DNA of 6,770 bases from CAYQAJ01 sp964415245. GTDB taxonomy: Bacteria > Planctomycetota > Planctomycetia > Pirellulales > Pirellulaceae. Positions 1-6,055 of this stretch are shown here, one piece after another (position 1 is the first letter of the stretch; every line of letters begins with the position of its first letter). The notes under the pieces are model-generated. The model searched no databases, was not told the origin of the DNA, and saw only the letters and a list, made by a program, of their open reading frames with translations. The translations under genes and the position numbers were made by a program. The DNA lies in contig CAYQAJ010000278.1 in assembly GCA_964415245.1 (NCBI GenBank), positions 1-6,770 of the forward strand, in the 5' to 3' direction.

Positions 1-2071
1 GCCGCTCCCCATCTGGGTGTGTGACAAGTGTGGCCGCAAGGAAGCGATCGGCAGCTACGAAGAGCTCCTGGCGAAGAAGGGCGTGCAGGGCACCGAGGCC
101 TGGCTGGCAGCGAAGAAGCAGAATCCCAAACTGCCGGACGACCTGAAGGTTCACAAGCCATATATCGACGAGGTGACGTACGCCTCGACCTGCCCCGGTT
201 GCGCGGACGAGAGCATGCGCCGCGTGAGCGAGGTCATCGACTGCTGGTACGACGCGGGCGCCATGCCGTTCGCGCAGTGGGGATATCGCGGCGAAGACGG
301 GCCGAAGGATGCCGTTGGCCACTTCCACGATCAGTTCCCAGCCGACTTCATCAGCGAGGCGCTCGACCAGACGCGGGGGTGGTTCTATAGTTTGCTCGCC
401 ATCAGCACGCTGTTGTTCAGCGACCAATCGCCAGCGGCCAATGTGGACGAACACGGACGAGCACGGACGAACACGGACGTGCCCCGATCCCCGGCGCAAC
501 CGTATCCACATCCTTACCGCAACTGCGTCGTACTCGGTCTCATGCTGGGCGAAGACGGCGGCAAGATGTCGAAGAGTAAGCGGAATTACCGCGAGCCGCA
601 AGAAATCTTCGATCGATACGGGGCCGACGCGCTGCGGTGGTTCTTCTTCGCCAACCAGCCGCCATGGACCACGATCCGCTACAGCGAGAAGGCGATTAAG
701 GAGAGCATCCCCGAGTTTTTGCTGCGGCTGTGGAACGTGTACAGCTTTCTCGTGATTTACGCCAACATTGATGGGTTTGATCCCGCGTCGTCAGTTGTCA
801 GTAGTCAGTTGTCAGTTGCAAAGACGGCAGAATCCAAACCACAACGGACAACGGACCACGGACAACGGACGACGCCGCTTCAGCTTTGCATCGAGGATTT
901 CCAGCACGCGTCGACTTATCGCCCGGCCTCCCAGCGCGGCGAGCTCGACCGCTGGATCACCAGCGAGCTGCACCGCATGGTGGCCGGGACAATCGAGCGG
1001 ATGGACGCCTACGACAACTACACGGCCTGCGTGCGGATCAACGAGTTTGTCGACGCGCTTTCCAACTGGTACGTCCGCCGCAGCCGCGATCGCTTCTGGA
1101 GTGCCGAAAAGAACGCGCCCGACAAGCTCGACGCCTACTGGACGCTGTACGAATGCCTGGTGACGACGACCAAGGTGATCGCCCCGTTCGTGCCGTTTCT
1201 GTCCGAAACGCTGTGGCAGAACCTGGCCGGCGTGTTCGGCGACCGAGCCGTCGAAAGCGTGCACTTGTGCGACTTCCCGGTGCCCGACACGGCGGCGATC
1301 GACGAAACGCTCTCCCGCCGCATGAGCCTGGTACGCGAGATCGCCTCGCTGGGCCGGTCGGCCCGCATGGAGTCGAAGCTCAAGGTGCGTCAGCCGTTGG
1401 CGCGGGTCGAAGTGATCCTGGTCGACCCCGAGCAGCAGGCGTGGCTCGAAGAGCACGATGCGCTACTGCGCGACGAGTTGAACGTCAAGACAATCGAATA
1501 CGCGTCGCACGCCGAGCAGTATATCGACTACCATGTGCAACCCAACTTTCCGCGGCTGGGCCCGCGGCTGGGGAAGCTGTTGCCGCACGTGAAGAAAGCG
1601 CTGGCCGAAGCGGACGGCGGGGCCGTGATGGCGCAGCTTCGCGACGGCGGCCGCTATACCTTGAAGCTGGGCCAGGAGCGCGTCGAGCTCGATTCCGAAG
1701 ACGTACAGGTGCGGTTGCAGGCGAAGCCCGGTTGGGCAGCCGCCCAGGGTCGGCAGTGCGTCGTCGTGCTTTCGACGGAGCTCACGCCTGAGCTATTGCG
1801 TGAAGGAATGGCCAACGACGTGGTGCGCCTCATTCAGGAGCGGCGCAAAGAGCTGCAACTTGAATACACCGATCGCATCGCCGTGGGCATCGTGACCGAT
1901 TCCGAAGAGCTCACGGCCGCCTTCGACGAAAACCGCGACTACATCATGCAGGAAACGCTAGCGACAAGCCTAACCGATAAGCCGATTCCCACCGCGGAAG
2001 GAGCCGATCACGAAATATCGGGCCACAAACTGACACTGTACGTTTCACGCAGTGCAACCGGCGCATCCTAG
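1..2071 (+). CDS. ileS: Isoleucyl-tRNA synthetase, type 2 (eukaryote-like), C-terminal part; 5' end outside window
   Basis: Cytoplasmic enzyme that charges tRNA-Ile with isoleucine using ATP. The reading frame is open from base 2 (PLPIW...) and ends at TAG 2069-2071, giving 689 codons. Full-length family members are about 1,050-1,150 residues, so the HIGH motif and editing domain lie upstream. In order: a CxxC pair (bases 20-31) and a second CxxC (191-202), a likely zinc site; the CWYDAGAMPFAQ segment (242-277); KMSKS (563-577); an anticodon-binding domain starting near ELDRWITSEL (941-970), with YVRRSRDRFW and APFVPFLSETLW; then a C-terminal region with LTPELLREGMANDVVRLIQ (1781-1837). The MPFA variant and this C-terminus, with no terminal CxxC zinc finger like E. 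coli IleRS, point to type 2. The protein has two unusual insertions, a 10-bp repeat peptide before KMSKS and about 40 residues between IDGFDP and YRPASQ, both in frame. purN follows on the same strand after 95 bp. Confidence 0.96.
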   Translation, partial: PLPIWVCDKCGRKEAIGSYEELLAKKGVQGTEAWLAAKKQNPKLPDDLKVHKPYIDEVTYASTCPGCADESMRRVSEVIDCWYDAGAMPFAQWGYRGEDGPKDAVGHFHDQFPADFISEALDQTRGWFYSLLAISTLLFSDQSPAANVDEHGRARTNTDVPRSPAQPYPHPYRNCVVLGLMLGEDGGKMSKSKRNYREPQEIFDRYGADALRWFFFANQPPWTTIRYSEKAIKESIPEFLLRLWNVYSFLVIYANIDGFDPASSVVSSQLSVAKTAESKPQRTTDHGQRTTPLQLCIEDFQHASTYRPASQRGELDRWITSELHRMVAGTIERMDAYDNYTACVRINEFVDALSNWYVRRSRDRFWSAEKNAPDKLDAYWTLYECLVTTTKVIAPFVPFLSETLWQNLAGVFGDRAVESVHLCDFPVPDTAAIDETLSRRMSLVREIASLGRSARMESKLKVRQPLARVEVILVDPEQQAWLEEHDALLRDELNVKTIEYASHAEQYIDYHVQPNFPRLGPRLGKLLPHVKKALAEADGGAVMAQLRDGGRYTLKLGQERVELDSEDVQVRLQAKPGWAAAQGRQCVVVLSTELTPELLREGMANDVVRLIQERRKELQLEYTDRIAVGIVTDSEELTAAFDENRDYIMQETLATSLTDKPIPTAEGADHEISGHKLTLYVSRSATGAS
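441..480 (+). repeat. 10-bp tandem repeat, four units, inside ileS
   Basis: Four consecutive decamers: ATGTGGACGA, ACACGGACGA, GCACGGACGA, ACACGGACGT. The middle two differ at one base and the outer ones diverge slightly. The array lies in frame within ileS and encodes most of an extra loop (about NVDEHGRARTNTD) between LLF (409-418) and the NCVVLG strand (521-538) that leads into KMSKS. The family normally has only a short connection here. The array resembles low-complexity repeats otherwise found in intergenic DNA (inference, from memory). Confidence 0.85.
790..870 (+). repeat. Palindromic heptanucleotide-array element inserted in frame in ileS
   Basis: The left arm (790-818) is four heptamers, GTCAGTT, GTCAGTA, GTCAGTT, GTCAGTT, plus G. 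The right arm (842-870), read on the - strand, is GTCCGTT, GTCCGTG, GTCCGTT, GTCCGTT, plus G. The arms are therefore inverted copies with 24 of 29 positions complementary. The second unit is the variant one in both arms, and the fourth base is A throughout one arm and C throughout the other. The spacer is 23 bp (819-841). The whole unit is 81 bp, exactly 27 codons, so it keeps the ileS frame. It encodes a polar, probably disordered linker rich in Ser, Gln, Thr and Val. The mRNA could fold into a long hairpin here. Confidence 0.9.
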
Positions 2072-2074
2072 CTT

Positions 2075-2144
2075 CGTGATTGGTCATTTGGATTTGGTCC
2101 TTGGTCATTCTCAACATTCGTGCTTCGACATTCGTCATTCTCGC
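2075..2144. repeat. Degenerate heptamer array filling the ileS-purN spacer
   Basis: The spacer between the ileS stop and the purN start reads as ten consecutive 7-mers: CGTGATT, GGTCATT, TGGATTT, GGTCCTT, GGTCATT, CTCAACA, TTCGTGC, TTCGACA, TTCGTCA, TTCTCGC. GGTCATT occurs twice in phase, and the TTCGnnn units form a second sub-block. The array begins four bases after the ileS stop codon. The core GTCATT is close to the GTCAGTT and GTCCGTT units of the element inside ileS. No hairpin with a U-run and no clear promoter was seen. The remaining bases up to the purN start (2145-2166) show no Shine-Dalgarno sequence. Confidence 0.75.
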
Positions 2145-2166
2145 GTAGCGGCGTCCCATCAGTCTT

Positions 2167-2796
2167 ATGCCCCCTTCCACGCCTCTGCCGATTGCCGTGC
2201 TGATTTCCGGGGGCGGGACAACGCTGCGCAATTTCATTCAAAGAATCGCCGCCGGTTCGCTCCCGGCACGCATCGAGCTGGTGATATCCAGCAATCCCAA
2301 CGCGAAGGGACTCGAGTTCGCTGCCGCGGCGGGAATCGAATCGCGGGTGATCGAGCGCGGCGACTATCGGGCGACCGCCGAGTTCAGCGACGCGGTGTTC
2401 GCCGCTTGCCGCCAGCGCAAGGTCGAGCTGGCGTGCATGGGGGGCTTTTTGAAGCACGTGGACATACCGGACGATTTTGCGATCCGCGTGATGAACATTC
2501 ACCCCGCGCTCATCCCCGCGTTTTGCGGCAAGGGCTATTACGGCCTGCGGGTCCATCAGGCCGTGCTCCAGTACGGCGCCAAGGTGAGCGGCTGCACGGT
2601 GCACTTCGTCGACCAGCGCTACGACCACGGCCCGGTGATCTTGCAGCATGCGGTGCCCGTGCTCGATGACGACACGCCCGAGAGCCTGGCGGCGCGGGTC
2701 TTCGCCGAGGAGTGCGAGGCGTATCCCGAGGCGGTGCGGCTCTTCGCCGAGGGCCGGCTCACGGTTCGCGGCCGGCGGGTGCTCGTGAGTCGCTGA
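2167..2796 (+). CDS. purN: Phosphoribosylglycinamide formyltransferase (GAR transformylase)
   Basis: Transfers the formyl group of 10-formyltetrahydrofolate to GAR, the third step of de novo purine synthesis, in the cytoplasm. The protein is 209 residues, the usual PurN length. Visible motifs: the N-terminal phosphate-binding loop ISGGGTTLRNF (residues 13-23); NIHPALIP with catalytic N110 and H112; and the YDHGPVIL loop with catalytic D153 (aligned by eye to E. coli N106, H108 and D144). The loop after NIHP reads AFCGKGYYGLRVH rather than the KYPGLHTH of E. coli, a variant I associate with planctomycete-type PurN. The ATG at 2167 fits the conserved IAVLISGGG start, but no Shine-Dalgarno is visible just upstream; the spacer there is mostly repeat array. 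The gene follows ileS and converges with the secretion genes, with 41 bp between stop codons. No purine neighbour is visible, so it may stand alone. Confidence 0.96.
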   Translation: MPPSTPLPIAVLISGGGTTLRNFIQRIAAGSLPARIELVISSNPNAKGLEFAAAAGIESRVIERGDYRATAEFSDAVFAACRQRKVELACMGGFLKHVDIPDDFAIRVMNIHPALIPAFCGKGYYGLRVHQAVLQYGAKVSGCTVHFVDQRYDHGPVILQHAVPVLDDDTPESLAARVFAEECEAYPEAVRLFAEGRLTVRGRRVLVSR

Positions 2797-2841
2797 CGCG
2801 CGAATGCGAAGCTGATGCCAGCAGCGCGAACGATGCGTCAG
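2793..2841. terminator. Possible bidirectional hairpin between convergent genes
   Basis: CTGACGC (2793-2799) is perfectly complementary to GCGTCAG (2835-2841). Each arm contains the TGA stop of one of the two convergent genes: purN on +, the GspM-like gene on -. Inside the 35-base loop a small GCTG-ATGC-CAGC hairpin (2811-2822) could also form. There is no T-run on either strand, so it is not a classical intrinsic terminator. Shared termination is inferred from position only. Confidence 0.3.
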
Positions 2842-4061
2842 GGGCCGCCGGAGGGCAGTACGACGCCGTCGATCAGCCTGTCGCCCAGAAAGAGCTGCGT
2901 CGGCTTGCCGTCGATCTCGACCACCATGTCCTTGATGCCGATTTCGCTCACAACACCCTTCACGGTCCCCACGGTGAACCTGTCCCCTTCGCGGAGGATG
3001 ACGCGCTCGCCGGTGGGGCGAATCAGCAGCCGCGCCTCGGAGTGGCCCGAGACGTCGACGACGCTCGTGAGCACAGTTTGCGTGGCGAGGTCGAATTGAG
3101 GTCGGGGCGGGGTCGTCACTACGCGCGGTCCGGTGTCGGGGGGTGGCGGCGGTTCCGTCACTGTGATCTGAATCGTCTGGCTTACGCTCTTGGCGGGAAA
3201 GCCGTCGTCGGTCGCGCGGAGCGTCACTTCGTACTGGCCCGTCGCTCGCGGTGTCCAGGAAAGCTGCGACTTACTCCCGGTGCTGGCCGCCAACCTCAAA
3301 CCGCTGGGCGCATCGCCGACCAGCGCGAACTTGACGCTATCGAGCGGGTCGCGGTCGGTGGCGGTAAGCGGTAGCGACCAGGGTCGCCCGGTGTTGGCCC
3401 TCTGGCTGCCGACTCGTCCGAACTGCGGCGGCTGATTGGGCGGGGCGAACAAGTTGCGGCCGACGATCTTGTCGGTGTAGGCGGCCAAATCACCGTAAGC
3501 CAGCCGGCTGGATCTTCCGTCGGGCAGCGCGCCCTTGTCGGGAGCCCCGGGGAGCGAAACGGCCTGTACCGCCAGCGTCAACTGCATGAGCTTCGAGCCT
3601 TCGACCGGCTGCACGCGCAACAGGTCGATTCGGTGCATCATGTCGCGCTGGTAGAAGGCGTGCAGCAGCTTGACGAGCTGCTCGATGTTGCCGTCGCAAT
3701 TGAGGACAAACCGATGCGCCTCGTACACGTCGCCGAACTTGGTGGTTTCGTTTGCCCGCAGGTTGACGTCTTGCAACCCCACGTCCTTCACCGCCAGGTT
3801 GATGAGCCACTCCTGGTACAGTGATCGGGCCTTGTCGCTCGCCGGAGGTAGCGAGCGCGCTTCCATTTCGGCGATCCGGGCGGTGGCCTGCTGTCCGGCG
3901 CGGATGATCGCTTCCTTGCGCCCGATGTCCTGTTGAAGGTTTTCGATCGCGGTGCGGCGGGACTGGAACGCGCCGACGACGCGCATCGACAGGTACCACG
4001 CGACCGTCAAAGCGGCCACGATCCCCAGCGCGACGGCCAGGATTTTTTCGCGGCGGGTCAT
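2838..4061 (-). CDS. GspM/PilO-like assembly-platform protein fused to an Ig/cadherin-like domain and a PilP/GspC-like C-terminus
   Basis: 407 residues, starting at ATG 4061-4059 with AAGGAG seven bases upstream. Residues 7-25 form one membrane helix after a short basic N-terminus (MTRREK). Residues 30-70 look like a coiled coil, and 75-170 form a PilO/GspM-type periplasmic domain. GRNLFAPPNQPP (201-212) resembles the linker motif of PilP/GspC proteins. Residues 209-303 look like an Ig/CADG-type beta sandwich: LTATDRDPLDSVKFAL, LSWTPRATGQYEVTLRATD, SQTIQITVTEP. A proline-rich hinge follows (304-321). The tail, 322-407, has the short-strand pattern of the PilP/GspC homology region: VILREGDRFTVGTVKGVVSE, then LFLGDRLIDGVVL. 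Its start overlaps the upstream gene's stop as ATGA, so the two are probably translated together. GspM and PilO are normally about 160-210 residues, so the last 200 residues are extra. The N-terminal assignment rests on architecture and gene order; the domain names need a profile search. Confidence 0.75.
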   Translation of the reverse strand: MTRREKILAVALGIVAALTVAWYLSMRVVGAFQSRRTAIENLQQDIGRKEAIIRAGQQATARIAEMEARSLPPASDKARSLYQEWLINLAVKDVGLQDVNLRANETTKFGDVYEAHRFVLNCDGNIEQLVKLLHAFYQRDMMHRIDLLRVQPVEGSKLMQLTLAVQAVSLPGAPDKGALPDGRSSRLAYGDLAAYTDKIVGRNLFAPPNQPPQFGRVGSQRANTGRPWSLPLTATDRDPLDSVKFALVGDAPSGLRLAASTGSKSQLSWTPRATGQYEVTLRATDDGFPAKSVSQTIQITVTEPPPPPDTGPRVVTTPPRPQFDLATQTVLTSVVDVSGHSEARLLIRPTGERVILREGDRFTVGTVKGVVSEIGIKDMVVEIDGKPTQLFLGDRLIDGVVLPSGGP

Positions 4062-5903
4062 GGCGCGTCTCCTTGCCGCGAATCGGCGCCGTCCTCGCTT
4101 TTGGCGCCGTTCTCGCTTTTGGCGCCGTTCTCGNNNNNNNNNNNNNNNNNNNNNNNNNNNNNNNNNNNNNNNNNNNNNNNNNNNNNNNNNNNNNNNNNNN
4201 NNNNNNNNNNNNNNNNNNNNNNNNNNNNNNNNNTTGGCGCCGTTCTCGGCCGGCTCACTGGAATTGCCTTCGGCCGATGCGCCGTCGCTCTCCTGCTGGT
4301 TGGCAGTGTCGTCGTCGCTTGCGGCTTCATCGTCGGACGTGTCGCCGTCGGACGTGTCGCCGTAGATTGCCTCACCGTTGGTTGATTCACCTTCGATCAT
4401 GTCGAGCGGCGATAGATCGTCGTCCGGCGCAGTGCTAGCGGTTGGCGCCGAACCATCGGCTGGCGCGACGGTGATCACTTCCTGAAACATCCAGCGGTAC
4501 TTGCCCTGGGCTTGCTCGGACGACTGACCGCCTCCGTGCACCCTGTGCCTGTCGCTGCTCAGGCGCCTTTCCATCCGTCCGACGAGGTCGGATTCGGTCA
4601 CGCCGCCATTGATGCGCATCACGCCGCCGCCGCGCGACACGACCCCTCCGGCCGCAAACTGCGTCACCAGCGCCTCATCGCCGCGAGGCATGCGATCGCT
4701 GACATAGTGCAGCTCGTCGAGCCAGGTCACGTCGGCGGCGGCCCACTTGTCGAGGGTCTCGGCCTTGGCGAGTATTTCCGTTGCCTGCTTCTGGTCCTTG
4801 TTCAGATTGTTACTGCGAGTGGTGAGCTCCTTGATCTGCTTACCCAGCGCGCTGTACTGCCACCACAGTGTTCCGGCGACCAGCAGCACCGCGGCGGCGG
4901 CACAGCCCGCGATCACCGTCACCCGCCGGCGCTGGGAAACGGGGGGCCGCCGCTTGCGAGGATGGAGAAAGTCGATGGCATGCTGGGCTCCCTCCGCTTC
5001 GTCCAGCAGCATGCCCAACAGGGGCGCAAAGCTGCCTGGGCGCGGGGGAAGGTTGCCGGCCAGGTCGCTTTCGAGCGCCAAGCCGGCAAAGGGTTCGAAC
5101 AGCTCGACGGGGAGCGACAATTGGCTCTCGATCTGCGCTTTCAGCGCGGCGTGGCTCGTTCCGTCGCCCGCCAAAACGATCTGCTCGACGCCGCGTCCAC
5201 CCAACTGGTTCTGCGCCGCGGCAATCGTACGGCGGATTTCGCCCAATAGCCACCGCGCCTGTTGCTCGGCATCGTCGTGCGCGCCGACGCGCACCGTGCG
5301 CATGAAGACCACGTTCTGGCCCACGAGCACGGTCAAGTCGGCCTCATCGCTGAGCTGCTCGATCATCAGCCGGCAGCGCGAATCGCGGCCGCGGCGCATC
5401 AAGAGCGATGCCGCAGCAACGGGCCGCAGCACCAGCCGCTTGGGCACCAGGGCGGCCTTGTCGCACGTCTGGCGAATCTGCTCCACCAGCTCCGGCGAGA
5501 TCGCCGCCGCCAGCACGCTCATCGAACCGTCGCTGGTGCCGGGCAACGGGATGAAGTCCAGAGGCCAATCGTCCCCCAAGGTCGCAAACTGCCGCACCGC
5601 CTGCAGGCGGACCATGTCGGGCAACTCGTCGGCCGGCGCGGGCGGAACCGACAACAGTCGTAGTTCGATATTGGTCCGCCCGACGGCCACCAGCGTGTCG
5701 GCACGGCCGACGCGGTATCGCTCCAGCGCTCCGGCCAAGCGATTGCCGACGTGCGCTTCGGCTTCGGCGGCGGTCGCCCCGTCGGCCCGTGAACCCAGGT
5801 CGATGGAGAACGCGCGCTCGATGACGACGTTGCGGGCGCCGCGACGCGCCAGCACGACGCGTGCTTCGCGACTGTCCCATTCGAGTGCCAGTAAACGTGC
5901 CAT
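4058..5903 (-). CDS. gspL: GspL-like protein: PilM-type actin-fold domain, membrane helix, PilN-like periplasmic domain, acidic repeat tail (contains assembly gap)
   Basis: Inner-membrane assembly-platform protein expected to tie the secretion ATPase to the periplasmic parts of a T2SS or pilus-like machine. It starts at ATG 5903-5901; no earlier start was found in frame, and only a weak AAGAAAG precedes it. Residues 1-310 have the PilM/GspL actin-like pattern: LLALEWDSREARVVLA, LVPKRLVLRPVAAASLL, then LLGEIRRTIAAAQ and VEQIVLAGDGTSHAALKAQI. A basic stretch (KRRPPVSQRRR) precedes one membrane helix at about 328-348. A coiled coil (350-385) leads to a PilN-like domain (386-480). From about 485 the chain is acidic and repetitive (GDTSD twice, then ENGA/KSENGA). 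The 100-N gap interrupts this tail after residue 556. Past the gap the frame ending SEDGADSRQGDAP stops at TGA 4060-4058, overlapping the next ATG. Minimum length is 582 residues, against roughly 400 for typical GspL. It lies 152 bp after the GspK-like gene. Confidence 0.82.
4069..4074 (-). promoter_or_regulatory. Shine-Dalgarno of the GspM-like gene
   Basis: On the - strand AAGGAG lies seven bases before the ATG at 4061-4059. It sits inside the last codons of the GspL-like gene. This supports reinitiation or coupled translation at the ATGA overlap and fixes the start of the downstream gene, ruling out a readthrough fusion. Confidence 0.85.
4085..4248 (-). repeat. 18-bp tandem repeat encoding KSENGA, spanning the assembly gap
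   Basis: The + strand unit GGCGCCGTTCTCGCTTTT occurs at 4103-4120, with a one-mismatch copy at 4085-4102 and a partial copy at 4121-4133 running into the Ns. The first 13 bases of the unit reappear at 4236-4248, directly after the gap. Read on the - strand each unit encodes KSENGA, in the acidic tail of the GspL-like protein. Joining the two sides in register needs 3+18k missing bases, which also restores the reading frame. The copy number is unknown. Confidence 0.88.
4134..4233. other. Assembly gap (100 Ns)
   Basis: A run of exactly 100 Ns, a common placeholder for a gap of unknown length. It falls inside an 18-bp tandem repeat, which explains why the assembly broke here. The N count should not be used to set reading frame: with 100 bases the upstream frame runs falsely into the frame of the next gene. 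Confidence 0.97.
4333..4362 (-). repeat. 15-bp direct repeat (x2) in the GspL-like tail
   Basis: TCGGACGTGTCGCCG occurs twice back to back on the + strand (4333-4347 and 4348-4362) and encodes GDTSD units on the - strand. With the KSENGA array it shows that this acidic tail grows by in-frame tandem duplication. Confidence 0.85.
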
Positions 5904-6055
5904 CGACTTGCTTTCTTGGTGCTCGTTCTCTTGGTGCCGGCTCCGCCCGCCGCGTTGCGCCCCGGGGTTTCGGCCTCTGCCGCCAATTGCCCAGTTTCAC
6001 AATCGAGGTGTACTCTTACTAACCCCGCAAATTGCCTCTGGGGTTCGCTCCCGCG
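5904..6055 (-). other. Spacer between the GspK-like and GspL-like genes
   Basis: The 152 bp between the GspK-like stop and the GspL-like start contain no ORF I can support. AACCCC (6021-6026) and GGGGTT (6040-6045) could form a 6-bp stem with a 13-base loop just after the GspK-like stop, without a T-run on the - strand. TCTTGGTGC occurs twice, 15 bp apart (5914-5922 and 5929-5937), close to the start of the next gene. No convincing -35/-10 promoter was seen. The genes are probably cotranscribed, perhaps with some attenuation or RNA processing here (inference). Confidence 0.35.

Noticed and set aside
790..870. CRISPR array
   Set aside because: The units are 7 bp without unique spacers, the two arrays are inverted, and they lie within an ORF.
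812..1456. A - strand ORF opposite ileS (214 codons)
   Set aside because: Antisense shadow of a strongly conserved synthetase region, with no recognisable motif.
1944..2237. A - strand small protein with peptides like MTKDQIQMTNHEARM
   Set aside because: This peptide type is the translation of the heptamer repeat array in the ileS-purN spacer, not a conserved gene.
2838..5903. A single ORF of about 1,020 residues through the assembly gap
   Set aside because: The fusion depends on the arbitrary 100-N length. The flanking 18-bp repeat register, the TGA/ATG overlap and a strong Shine-Dalgarno show two genes.
5914..5937. Paired TCTTGGTGC as an operator before the GspL-like gene
   Set aside because: A 9-bp direct repeat alone, without a promoter or known regulator, is too weak to call.
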